The notes beneath the pieces were generated by a model. The model saw only the letters and a list, made by a program, of their open reading frames with translations, searched no databases and had not been told where the DNA came from. Positions 56,588-64,000 of a stretch of 64,000 nt of DNA are shown one piece after another. This DNA comes from an uncultured Pelagibacteraceae bacterium (lineage in GTDB: Bacteria > Pseudomonadota > Alphaproteobacteria > Pelagibacterales > Pelagibacteraceae), in assembly GCA_902610975.1 (NCBI GenBank), contig CACLXL010000004.1, forward strand, positions 36,911-100,910, read 5' to 3'. The translations under genes were made by a program, and so were the position numbers. The number at the start of each line of letters is the position of its first letter. Position 1 is the stretch's first letter.

Positions 56588-56590
56588 AAA
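56562..56590 (+). repeat. Left attachment repeat (tRNA-Leu 3' end)
   Basis: These 29 bases cover the 3' half of the T-arm, the acceptor stem, CCA and three A. They are identical to 61707-61735 in direct orientation. The bases on both sides of the repeat differ, so 29 nt is the exact core. The position at the 3' end of a tRNA is the classic integration site of tyrosine-recombinase elements. Confidence 0.9.
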
Positions 56591-56641
56591 CGTAGAGAAA
56601 ACCTAAATAAATTTTTAAAAAAACACGTCTTTTTTAGATTC

Positions 56642-56669
56642 ACTGTGCTGGAATTGTGCTCGCCACTGT
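56642..56669 (+). repeat. Left copy of an imperfect internal direct repeat
   Basis: This 28-base segment matches 61628-61655 at 21 of 28 positions by hand alignment, including identical ACTGTG and ATTGTGCTC blocks. It lies 51 bases after the left attachment core; its partner ends 51 bases before the right core. It could be a recombinase arm-type site. It also overlaps the GTG-initiated extension of the large gene, which argues for the later ATG as start. Confidence 0.5.
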
Positions 56670-56682
56670 GTTCAGATGTGCA

Positions 56683-59600
56683 ATGAAATTAAAAGTCTCA
56701 TCTCAAACTAATTTAATAAAAGAAATCTGCAGCTACTATATGGATTTCTTAAAAAGTGGATTTAAATCAACAAGATACCCTAAAAGATATTTAAGACTTA
56801 CAGATGAAAAAGGTTACAAAATAGGAGTAGACCTTTCTAAATATGAAAAATTTAATTCTTTTATAAAAAAAACAATAAACAAAGAAAAAAATTTTCAAGA
56901 CTCTATTACTGTTAATAAAGGAGATTATGGAGTAAAACTTAACAATACATCTCAAGATTTAGTAAAGAAACTTGTAAAACAAATTTCTGATAAAAATATT
57001 GAGAGGATCGTCAATCTAACCAATAAAACTATTAAAGAGTATTCTGTTTCTCATAGAACAAAACCTGATGAAGCGTACGATAAAATTAATCAAATCATAA
57101 AGTATGACCTGGATAAAATTATTGTAGAGCCAATATGTGAAAAAATGGACCCTCTAATTGGAAGTCAAAGCAATTATGAGATTGAGTCACAAAATACTTT
57201 AAGATTAAGATTATCTGAGAGTATTTTAAATCCTTTAACAGAAAGCATTCCTTATATATTTAACGATATATTAGCTAATAAAAAAGTAAAACCTAAAGAC
57301 CAAATTTCTAATTTATTTAATAAAAAAGATATATCTGAAAACCTGCTTAACAGTTTTCAAAATTTAGATGTTAAAGATTTATATTTTGATTTAAGAGAAA
57401 TCGTAAATTCAAAAAAGAATTTAGACAAGAAAGAAATTTATTTAAATTTAATACACATTAAGATTGAAGGGAAAGTATTTCCTCTTTTTTATACTCAATG
57501 TGATATAAAAGAAGAGTCAAGTTCTAGCAAGTTTAAGATAACACCCTCTAACGAATTATTCATCAATAAAGCTGCAGTAAAATATGCATTTGATGTTTTA
57601 AAGAAAGATAAAAATATTATTGAGAGATTTGAAGGAGATAGAAAATTTTATATATCTGAAGTTGATAATCTTACGATCATGATAGATGAAGTAATTGTTT
57701 CGTTAATAGCTAAGTTAAGATTAGATGGAAAAATAGATTTAAAAAATCATATACCACAAATTGCAACTAGCACCGATAGAAATTCAACTTTTGAAATTTC
57801 TAATCATTGCTCAATAACAGTCTCTGACAAATCAGACGAGGCTTTAATAAATGATTTTGAAGAGATTTTAGAATCTCTAGAAGACTCGAATAGTGAAGTG
57901 GTTGAAATGTTTAAGAAAATAATTTCAGATTTTTTACTTAATGAGCCAGAGGTAATAACTGAAGAGTTAGAGGATGAATGGGATGGTATGAGTGTAAACG
58001 AAAGACTAAATTATACGAGTCCTATTCCTTTAAATTCTGAACAATTAAAAATTATCCGAGCTTTAAAAAAAGAAAAGTGTAAATATATAGTGGTTGAAGG
58101 ACCACCTGGAACGGGAAAATCACACACAATATCCTCAATAGCATTTAATTATATTCTTACAGGCAAATCCATACTGATATTGTCTGATACTAAAGAAGCT
58201 CTGGACGTTGTGGAGAATAAGATAAATCAATCTTTAGATAAAGTTAGAGGAGAAATTAATATTCAAAATCCTATTTTACGTTTAGGAAAAATGGGAAATA
58301 CCTATAATAAAATTCTATCAAGAAATTCTATTGAAAATATTAGAACTTTCAACAGATCTCAAAGAAATGACGTAGAGAAAATTACAAAAGAAATAGAAGA
58401 ACTAAAAAATTTTATAAGCGATAGAATTAAAATTGAAACAGAGCATTATAAATATATAGATAAAGACAAACTTGATGAATTTTCAGAAGTTCAAAAATTG
58501 GTAAAGACTTCAGATTTAATTATAAATAAAGAAAAACTTAATGAGGTTGCAAAAAATCTAAATATTAATATTGAGGATGAAAATAAATATATAGATAATT
58601 TTATAGATAACTTATTTAATATTGAAGAGGCTGAGGAGCTAGTTGATTTTTTTAAGGATAATTGGACTAAAGAGTTAGGAAAAAAAAACCTCTCAAATTT
58701 AATTGAATTTATAGATCATTTATCCATAGTTAAGAAATATTTTGAAAATAATAAGCCTAATTTTAAACAATTAAAATTTTTCACAAAAGTATCCAAACAA
58801 AGATTAGTGAATTTAAAAACTCATTTAGACGAATTTAAAGGCATGAAGAAAGGATTTTTAGGAACCCTTTTTAAAAGCGATAGAGTAAAACATTTGTCAG
58901 AGACAATTGGAAAAGTAGTAGGAATTAAAAAAAATATTAACCTTAAATTAGACGATGATAAAATAATTAGCGTTTTCAAAGAATATTCAATTTTAAAAGA
59001 TTTAAGTAAAAAACATAATTTTGATATTATCTGTAAAATCATTCAATCTATGGAAAATCAAGATAAACTTGACTCAATATTTAAAGCGATAAATGATTTT
59101 TCTGATCTTTTCAAAATTTTAGAAAATGACAAAAATATTCGAGAAAGCTTATTAATTGAAGCTGGCAAAATTGATACAATTTATAATAATTTTTTTACAA
59201 AAATTGAAGAAGATAAAAAAGAAGCTATTAAAAAATTTTATGACATGGAAGACTTCTTTTCAAAAAGCTTCAATATAAAAGATAGATTTGATTACACAAA
59301 ATCAATGAATAAGTTACAATCTTTATATACCAGTAAAATGGCTTTTGAACTTGATGGAAAACTTATTAATTTTTATGACTCTCACAGAAATAACGCTAAA
59401 ACCATTAGACAAATTATCAGAGCTAAACAAAAATTTCCTAGAACTCAGTTTGATAAATTAAAAACAGCTTTTCCCTGTATAATTTCGAGTGTTAGAGATT
59501 TTGCAGAGTATATTAATCTTCAAAAGGATCTATTCGATTTAATTATAATTGATGAAGCCTCGCAAGTAAGTATAGCCCAAGCATTTCCAGCATTAATAAG

Positions 59601-61278
59601 GGCTAAGAAGGTTTTGGTTTTAGGAGATACAAAACAATATAGCAACTTACAGTCATCTCAAGCCACAACACTTGTAAATAATTCTTATATGAACAACGTA
59701 ATAAAAGTATTTAAAAAAAACATCTCTTCAGAACCAGATAAAATTGTTAGGCTCAAAAACTTTAATGTTCGAACATCTGTTTTGGATTTTTTTGAAAATA
59801 TAAGCAATTTAGACGTAAGATTAAGAAAACATTTTAGAGGATACCCAGAGCACATAGAATATTGCAGTAAAACCTTTTATAATTCTGATTTACAAGCTAT
59901 TAGACTTAGAACAAAGCCAATAAATGAAATAATCAAATTTGATATTTTAGACTATTCTGCGAAAGAAGAAGTTGGGAATAAAAATTTTGCAGAAGCAGAT
60001 AGAATTATAAAATATCTTGAAAATTTGAAAAAAAATAATTCTAAATCGACAGTAGGCATTATCACACCGTTTACTGATCAACAAAGACATATAACTACAG
60101 TCGTAACAAAGCATCCTGATAAAGATTATTTTTTTGAAAAACTTAAGTTAATTATTAAAACATTCGATACTATACAGGGAGAAGAGAGACAAATAATGTT
60201 TTATTCAATGGTTGATAGCAAGAACAAACAACCAAAACTTAATACAATTTTCCCAATGGATCTAACAAATAAAGATTTAGAGGAAGGATCAGACAAAAGA
60301 GCTCAAAGATTAAATGTTGGTTTTAGTCGAGTACAAGAAGTCATGCATATTATTGTATCAAAACCATTAGATAAAATAGATGGAGAGATTGGAAATGCTT
60401 TAAGGTTTATTAAAAATCTGTCAACAAAAGACAAACTTCCAAAAACTAAACAACTTGATCCTAATTCACCAATGGAAAAAAAAGTTGTTAAGTGGTTTTC
60501 TCAGACAAATTTCTACATGACAAATAAGAAAAACTTAGAAATGAAAGCTCAATTTCCAATAGGAGAAACACTAAAACAACTTGATCCAGATTATGGACAC
60601 CCAAAATTTGTTGTAGACTTTTTAGTTATATTTTCCAATGAAAATGATGTTAAGAACGTCATCATTGAATACGATGGTTTAAAAGATCATTTTGATAATC
60701 AAGAATTAATTACTGATGGAAATTTTGACGATTTCTATACGACTCAACACTATGAAAGAGAAAAAGCTTTAGAAACATATGGTTATAATTTTATAAGATT
60801 AAATAAATTTAATACTGCAGACGACCCGGTAAAATATCTTGATCAAAAATTAAAAGAAGTTTTTTCAAAATCGTCAAAATTAAATGTTTCTCAATATAGC
60901 ACCATTGAAAGGTTTAAGAAGACGAAACAAGGAGAGATGAAACATTGTGAAAGATGTAATAAATCCAAACCCAGAGAAGAGTTCTATGATAAAAGTTTAT
61001 CTTCTGGAATCGGAGTACACTGCAGATCATGTAAAGGGCTGAGAGGAAAAGTAAGCAATGTAAAAAAGGTTTCTGCGAAAGAAAAAAATAAGGTTAAGTT
61101 AAAATATAAAGAGGGAGAAAAATATCAAGTCGAATATCAAAATTTGAAGGGTGAGGTTAGAGAGAGAACTTTAACAGTTAAAAGCATTGATAATAAATAT
61201 TTAAGAGCCTACGATTCATTGACTGGAGAAGTAAGAACTTTTAACCTTCAAAGAATTCTAAAGTCAAAAAAAGTCTAA
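56683..61278 (+). CDS. Giant SF1 helicase-nuclease with zinc ribbon and WYL-like C-terminus
   Basis: A 1531-residue protein from ATG 56683 (GTG 56656 is less likely). Residues 1-440 are unrecognised. The SF1 helicase core has Walker A GPPGTGKS near 474 and Walker B IIIDEASQ near 955, with a charged helical insert of nearly 480 residues between, then HFRGYPEH, a GIITPFTDQQ motif, TFDTIQGEE and motif VI LNVGFSRVQ (Arg 1216). A nuclease domain follows with E1265, D1312 and IEYDG at 1328-1332, resembling REase_MTES_1575. A C4 zinc ribbon has CxxC at 1422/1425 and 1447/1450. The end (about 1475-1531) has LRAYDSLTGEVRTF, like WYL modules. It is the island's main cargo; a defence role is inferred. 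Confidence 0.85.
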   Translation: MKLKVSSQTNLIKEICSYYMDFLKSGFKSTRYPKRYLRLTDEKGYKIGVDLSKYEKFNSFIKKTINKEKNFQDSITVNKGDYGVKLNNTSQDLVKKLVKQISDKNIERIVNLTNKTIKEYSVSHRTKPDEAYDKINQIIKYDLDKIIVEPICEKMDPLIGSQSNYEIESQNTLRLRLSESILNPLTESIPYIFNDILANKKVKPKDQISNLFNKKDISENLLNSFQNLDVKDLYFDLREIVNSKKNLDKKEIYLNLIHIKIEGKVFPLFYTQCDIKEESSSSKFKITPSNELFINKAAVKYAFDVLKKDKNIIERFEGDRKFYISEVDNLTIMIDEVIVSLIAKLRLDGKIDLKNHIPQIATSTDRNSTFEISNHCSITVSDKSDEALINDFEEILESLEDSNSEVVEMFKKIISDFLLNEPEVITEELEDEWDGMSVNERLNYTSPIPLNSEQLKIIRALKKEKCKYIVVEGPPGTGKSHTISSIAFNYILTGKSILILSDTKEALDVVENKINQSLDKVRGEINIQNPILRLGKMGNTYNKILSRNSIENIRTFNRSQRNDVEKITKEIEELKNFISDRIKIETEHYKYIDKDKLDEFSEVQKLVKTSDLIINKEKLNEVAKNLNINIEDENKYIDNFIDNLFNIEEAEELVDFFKDNWTKELGKKNLSNLIEFIDHLSIVKKYFENNKPNFKQLKFFTKVSKQRLVNLKTHLDEFKGMKKGFLGTLFKSDRVKHLSETIGKVVGIKKNINLKLDDDKIISVFKEYSILKDLSKKHNFDIICKIIQSMENQDKLDSIFKAINDFSDLFKILENDKNIRESLLIEAGKIDTIYNNFFTKIEEDKKEAIKKFYDMEDFFSKSFNIKDRFDYTKSMNKLQSLYTSKMAFELDGKLINFYDSHRNNAKTIRQIIRAKQKFPRTQFDKLKTAFPCIISSVRDFAEYINLQKDLFDLIIIDEASQVSIAQAFPALIRAKKVLVLGDTKQYSNLQSSQATTLVNNSYMNNVIKVFKKNISSEPDKIVRLKNFNVRTSVLDFFENISNLDVRLRKHFRGYPEHIEYCSKTFYNSDLQAIRLRTKPINEIIKFDILDYSAKEEVGNKNFAEADRIIKYLENLKKNNSKSTVGIITPFTDQQRHITTVVTKHPDKDYFFEKLKLIIKTFDTIQGEERQIMFYSMVDSKNKQPKLNTIFPMDLTNKDLEEGSDKRAQRLNVGFSRVQEVMHIIVSKPLDKIDGEIGNALRFIKNLSTKDKLPKTKQLDPNSPMEKKVVKWFSQTNFYMTNKKNLEMKAQFPIGETLKQLDPDYGHPKFVVDFLVIFSNENDVKNVIIEYDGLKDHFDNQELITDGNFDDFYTTQHYEREKALETYGYNFIRLNKFNTADDPVKYLDQKLKEVFSKSSKLNVSQYSTIERFKKTKQGEMKHCERCNKSKPREEFYDKSLSSGIGVHCRSCKGLRGKVSNVKKVSAKEKNKVKLKYKEGEKYQVEYQNLKGEVRERTLTVKSIDNKYLRAYDSLTGEVRTFNLQRILKSKKV

Positions 61279-61310
61279 ATCTTACCTTATTTTTTTTATA
61301 AAACTTATTA

Positions 61311-61622
61311 ATGGTAATTATCAAAAATTTATCATTTATAGTTTTTATATTTATATTTTCAATTATAATTTTTATTCCTGAAGATAAAGCTTGGGTAGAT
61401 TGTTCAGACGAAAAAGATTTATATAGGTACGTATATGACGGTTGGAAAGTTGATAAGATACTTAAGTATGGGGATATAAGTGATACAGATGTTGGTCAAA
61501 TAAGTTATTATAAAGGTGAAGAGCCTCAAATTTATTTATCAAAACAAGATACAATTAAAGTACTCAATTTTGGGTGGAGATGTTGGTTTGAAATGGGACC
61601 AGAGTTAAATTATAAAAAATAA
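61311..61622 (+). CDS. Small exported protein of unknown function
   Basis: The 103-residue protein begins with a strongly hydrophobic segment (residues 7-24) that may be a signal peptide ending near PEDKAW, or a membrane anchor. The mature part of about 75 residues is polar with Cys31, Cys96-type cysteines and many Tyr/Asp (LYRYVYDGWKVDKILKYG, then YYKGEEPQIYLSKQD). I do not recognise a family. It lies 32 bases after the helicase-nuclease gene inside the island, so it is second cargo, possibly co-transcribed. Confidence 0.6.
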   Translation: MVIIKNLSFIVFIFIFSIIIFIPEDKAWVDCSDEKDLYRYVYDGWKVDKILKYGDISDTDVGQISYYKGEEPQIYLSKQDTIKVLNFGWRCWFEMGPELNYKK

Positions 61623-61627
61623 TTCTG

Positions 61628-61655
61628 ACTGTGTTGATATTGTGCTCATTACAGT
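61628..61655 (+). repeat. Right copy of the imperfect internal direct repeat
   Basis: This copy matches 56642-56669 at 21 of 28 positions. It also contains a short inverted pair, GACTGT (61627-61632) and ACAGTC (61651-61656). It ends 51 bases before the right attachment core, mirroring the spacing at the left end. The 51-base stretch between carries the hairpin-capable TGGGG/CCCCA pair. Confidence 0.5.
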
Positions 61656-61706
61656 CTACTCTTGGAAAAAGTGTTGTGGTTAGTGGGGAACAGGTAATGC
61701 CCCAAG

Positions 61707-61735
61707 GAGTTCGAGTCTCTCCGACCGCACCAAAA
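61707..61735 (+). repeat. Right attachment repeat (duplicate tRNA-Leu 3' end)
   Basis: These bases are identical to the last 26 bases of tRNA-Leu(GAG) plus three A. No tRNA 5' half precedes them: the upstream bases do not fold into D- or anticodon arms. The copy is therefore a displaced attachment site and not a functional tRNA. Confidence 0.9.
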
Positions 61736-61744
61736 TATCAAAAA

Positions 61745-61776
61745 AGATATATTTACTCATGAAAATATCTGTTTTT
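61745..61776 (+). terminator. Possible displaced terminator of tRNA-Leu
   Basis: AGATATATTT (61745-61754) pairs with AAAATATCT (61762-61770) with one bulge, followed by GTTTTT. It lies ten bases after the right attachment copy, where a terminator of the uninterrupted tRNA-Leu transcript would be expected. It is all A-T except one pair, so weak. Confidence 0.35.
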
Positions 61777-61856
61777 GGCTAAATCATTCTCAAATTAAAC
61801 TCGTTTATTTCCTTAAAATACTTTAGTTATTTAATATTAATAATAAACTATCTTTA

Positions 61857-63224
61857 ATGAAAAAATTAAAAATTACTTTATTCATTCTTAATTTATTTTT
61901 TATAAATTTAAATAATTTATCAGCTGATGATTTTAGCAGTAAATATTTCGGAATAGGTCTTGGAAAAAGTGCAATGTCTTCGAATGCTGAGGCTGATACA
62001 GTCGCAAATGTAAACTCGCGAAGAGAAACAATTCTAACAGATAGCTATAACGGCGGAAATGAATTAAAGTTTTTTTATGGTGAATTATTTCCATTATCAA
62101 ATAATTTTGTACACGGATATGAATTTGTTTTTTCAGATGTAGATAATTCCAATGATGCAGATTATTACAGTACCAACAGTGTATCTAACACAGATTTTAC
62201 AGAGGCTAGATTAGATAAAGTGTTTGATATAAATTATCGTTTAGGAAAAATAAATGAAAATCAATTAGATTATTTTCTATTAGGATTATCTTATGCGAAT
62301 GTAAATTATAGATTATCCCATCAAAATGGTAATGTAGTTAGTGATGATGAGCTTCATTTTCCTGGAATAAATTTAGGTTTAGGTAGAGAGCATAAACTTA
62401 AAAAACTTATTATTGATTATAGGATTAATTATGCTGGTTATTTTTTAACACAAAGTTTTGGCTTGGATGAATTACATTCAGATACTGGTTATGGAGATTA
62501 TTATAAACTTGATGATAATATTTCAGCTTCAATTAATTTAAAGCGCTCATTTGGAGAAACAAATTCTCGTTCTGCTAAAAACTATAAAGTAAATGCGAAT
62601 AAAGAAAATAATTTAAATAACTTTATAGGCTGGTTTGTTGGTTTAAATTATATTGCATCATCTAACGCTTACACAGGTCATTTAGACTCGGCAACGGGAA
62701 ATTCCTCAGGTGCATTTGGACATCTTTATGACAGTAGGGATACATCATTTGATCCTCAATTATCATTTGGAAAAGTTTTATCTACGAATGGATTTTTTGA
62801 TTATAATGGTTTCGAAATAAATTATTCTAAAGGTTATCAAGGTGAGCCTAAAATTAGCTCTAGTTCCACTGGGACTTCGGAAACATCTTTGGATAATTCT
62901 TTTAATTTAAATTACATATTTGGTCACAATCTAAATTCTAATGCAATATTTTATAAACTTGGAGTAAATGCAAGTGATGTAGTAGTAAATTATAATAATG
63001 GCACAAGCTCTGAAACTCAAAGGTTTGATGCTTTTGGAATTAATTTAGGAATGGATTATGAAATTCCATTTGAAAATTTCACTTTTACATCAGGCGCAGG
63101 TCTTACAAAATATATTATTGATAATAGCCAGGAGTTAGATGGTTCAGGGATTTATGACGTTACAGATACAATGGGTGTTGATGATCTCTTATATTTGAAA
63201 ATTGGTATTAAGAAGTATTTTTAA
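61857..63224 (+). CDS. Probable outer-membrane beta-barrel protein
   Basis: The 455-residue protein has a signal peptide (residues 1-23, cut near LSA-DD) and then many short alternating strands with aromatic residues and Asn/Ser/Gly-rich turns. Two similar halves can be discerned: KYFGIGLGKSAMSSNAE near residue 29 against WFVGLNYIASSNAYTG near 258, each followed by a Ser/Asp-rich loop and GxExNYSKG/GYEFVFSD-like strands. The last strand DDLLYLKIGIKKYF ends in phenylalanine, the usual barrel C-terminal signature. The ligand is unknown. It is the first gene after the island. Confidence 0.7.
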   Translation: MKKLKITLFILNLFFINLNNLSADDFSSKYFGIGLGKSAMSSNAEADTVANVNSRRETILTDSYNGGNELKFFYGELFPLSNNFVHGYEFVFSDVDNSNDADYYSTNSVSNTDFTEARLDKVFDINYRLGKINENQLDYFLLGLSYANVNYRLSHQNGNVVSDDELHFPGINLGLGREHKLKKLIIDYRINYAGYFLTQSFGLDELHSDTGYGDYYKLDDNISASINLKRSFGETNSRSAKNYKVNANKENNLNNFIGWFVGLNYIASSNAYTGHLDSATGNSSGAFGHLYDSRDTSFDPQLSFGKVLSTNGFFDYNGFEINYSKGYQGEPKISSSSTGTSETSLDNSFNLNYIFGHNLNSNAIFYKLGVNASDVVVNYNNGTSSETQRFDAFGINLGMDYEIPFENFTFTSGAGLTKYIIDNSQELDGSGIYDVTDTMGVDDLLYLKIGIKKYF

Positions 63225-63255
63225 AATAAAAATAGATAATGCGAGTAGTAATATA

Positions 63256-63375
63256 ATGATTGAATACTTAAAAAAAAATAAAAGAATTTTACTTATAATT
63301 TTAGTAATTGCTTTTATTGAGTTAAGTGGCTATGGAATATTAGCTTCTCTTTCAAGATTATTAAACGCTCTTTAA
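63256..63375 (+). CDS. 39-residue single-helix membrane micro-protein
   Basis: A short frame encodes MIEYLKKNKR followed by a helix from about residue 11 to 31 (LLIILVIAFIELSGYGILA) and SLSRLLNAL. The positive-inside N-terminus is typical of a small bitopic protein. It begins 31 bases after the barrel gene and its stop overlaps the end of ygfZ on the other strand by 15 bases. No family is recognised; the hydrophobic pattern is the main support for it being real. Confidence 0.45.
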   Translation: MIEYLKKNKRILLIILVIAFIELSGYGILASLSRLLNAL

Positions 63376-63999
63376 AATTCTACACTTTTTGTTATTTGCT
63401 GAAAGTTCTTTATTTTCAAATTCTTCAACATTTGGGTCTACTACTTTTAATAAACCAAACGGATAAGGTTGATCAATAAGTATTTTTCCTATTTTAATAT
63501 CATTAAAAGTAATTTCATCTCCGATATTTAATTTTTTAGATGATGATATGGGCAACAATCTTCTTCTAAGTTTGTTTTTTAATTTCATCCTTGCAGTATT
63601 TTCTTGCCCTACAAAACATCCTTTTTTAAAATCTATTGCTCGAAGCGTTTCAAAATTTGCTTCTAAACCAAACAATTGATCTTTTAAATTTATTAATCCT
63701 ATTTCAGGCACTCCTAATTTGTGAGCAAGAGAATAATATTCTTTATTATCGATAATTTTGAGGCTCAATTTTTTAATTGTTAAGTAAAGTTTTTCAAGAT
63801 TTGAAATTATCCTTGCTCCTAATTTTTCGTTTCTTGGATCTAAAAAAATAGGAGTATCTCTGTAAGTAATAGTATTCTCATTTGATTTTAATTCTTCTTG
63901 TAATTCTTTAAATTTTGAATTGTTAATTACCCCAATAACGAATTCAGAAGAAAAGTCCTCAATTTCAACTTTTGATCTTAATTTATATTTTGATAAATC
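63361..63999 (-). CDS. ygfZ: Folate-binding protein YgfZ (5' end outside window)
   Basis: The minus-strand frame is open from the stop at 63361 to the window edge, giving 212 residues with the N-terminus missing. It shows YRDTPIFLDPRNEKLGARII, then AIDFKKGCFVGQENTARM, whose KGCFVGQE is the YgfZ signature. YgfZ is a GcvT-like folate protein that helps maintain iron-sulfur enzymes and tRNA thiolation. An internal TTG at 63768 could be mistaken for a start, but the frame and family similarity continue far beyond it. Confidence 0.88.
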   Translation of the reverse strand, partial: DLSKYKLRSKVEIEDFSSEFVIGVINNSKFKELQEELKSNENTITYRDTPIFLDPRNEKLGARIISNLEKLYLTIKKLSLKIIDNKEYYSLAHKLGVPEIGLINLKDQLFGLEANFETLRAIDFKKGCFVGQENTARMKLKNKLRRRLLPISSSKKLNIGDEITFNDIKIGKILIDQPYPFGLLKVVDPNVEEFENKELSANNKKCRILKSV

Positions 64000-64000
64000 T

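Larger units (their letters stand above)
56591..61735. mobile_element. tRNA-Leu-integrated genomic island of about 5.1 kb
   Basis: The segment is bounded by 29-nt direct repeats of the tRNA-Leu 3' end. It holds one 1531-residue helicase-nuclease gene and one small exported protein, with no ribosomal, metabolic or biosynthetic genes. I find no integrase, excisionase, transposase or replication gene, so it is either a remnant or mobilised in trans. Imperfect 28-nt repeats lie 51 bases inside each end. The base composition looks like the rest of the window, so transfer is probably between related A+T-rich genomes. Element status is inferred from the repeat structure. Confidence 0.8.

Noticed and set aside
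56588..56641. Terminator directly after tRNA-Leu
   Set aside because: An A-run and T-run flank CACGTC and could pair, but the stem is only A-T and short, so it is not called as a feature.
56656..56682. GTG 56656 as start of the giant helicase-nuclease
   Set aside because: The added nine residues lie over the imperfect repeat block of the island end and show no coding character, so ATG 56683 is preferred.
61680..61735. A second tRNA-Leu gene
   Set aside because: Only the 3' end is present; upstream bases do not form an anticodon or D arm.
63361..63768. A complete 135-residue protein at the right edge
   Set aside because: The frame continues open with YgfZ-like sequence to the window edge, so the TTG at 63768 is internal.

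Overview
The window looks like a piece of a streamlined SAR11-type (Pelagibacterales) alphaproteobacterial chromosome. The DNA is strongly A+T-rich, proteins are rich in Lys, Asn and Ile, and genes are packed with spacers of a few bases or with overlapping starts and stops. The gene neighbourhoods are alphaproteobacterial: yebC-ruvC-tolQRAB-pal-cpoB-tilS-ftsH-folP-glmM, a three-subunit transhydrogenase, trcR (DUF1013), and an aa3 oxidase subunit IV micro-gene. The assignment rests on style and synteny read by eye, not on a database search.

Layout. (1) 1-7935 is a surface-polysaccharide block: methyltransferases, glycosyltransferases, CDP-glucose synthesis and dehydration, a carbamoyltransferase and a short SxtJ-like membrane protein. 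It ends at tRNA-Val(GAC) and an isolated 5S rRNA, which resembles the edge of the SAR11 hypervariable region described between the 23S and 5S genes. (2) 8199-19562 holds L36, a COX IV micro-protein, pntAA-pntAB-pntB, a small transaldolase-family gene, tRNA-fMet, then on the minus strand cspA, rpsU (apparently with an AUU start), trcR, rpmE, suhB, efp, a frameshifted thiE, class I fba, pgk and tkt. (3) 19620-35337 is a long plus-strand run: a coiled-coil ZauP-like protein, zapA, 5-FCL, a metallophosphoesterase, yebC, ruvC-like, the whole Tol-Pal system, tilS, ftsH, folP, glmM, thiD and purA. (4) 35334-37343 has rpoH, rluD and tRNA-Arg(TCG). (5) 37348-40611 is a second small surface-modification group (GT17, FkbM methyltransferase, 2OG-Fe oxygenase-like protein, ABC-2 permease) with its ABC ATPase. 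(6) 41332-56442 is housekeeping: tsaC/sua5, xseB-ispA-dxs, aroC, pdxH, ispB, an S49 peptidase, glyQS, ppdK and nadCA.

(7) 56504-61735 is the most unusual part. tRNA-Leu(GAG) is followed by about 5.1 kb ending in a perfect 29-nt duplicate of the tRNA 3' end, as expected for a site-specifically integrated element. It carries one giant gene whose product combines a novel N-terminal region, an SF1 helicase core with a long insertion, a PD-(D/E)XK-type nuclease resembling REase_MTES_1575, a four-cysteine zinc ribbon and a WYL-like C-terminal segment. It also carries one small exported protein. No integrase is visible. I infer a single-gene anti-mobile-element or DNA-processing system. (8) 61857-64000 has an outer-membrane barrel candidate, a 39-residue membrane micro-protein and the 3' part of ygfZ.

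The central metabolic genes fit together: fba, pgk, tkt and ppdK serve lower glycolysis/gluconeogenesis and pentose recycling, pnt balances NADH/NADPH, and dxs-ispA-ispB supply isoprenoids and quinone tails. thiD and thiE would make thiamine phosphate from salvaged pyrimidine, but thiE is out of frame as written.
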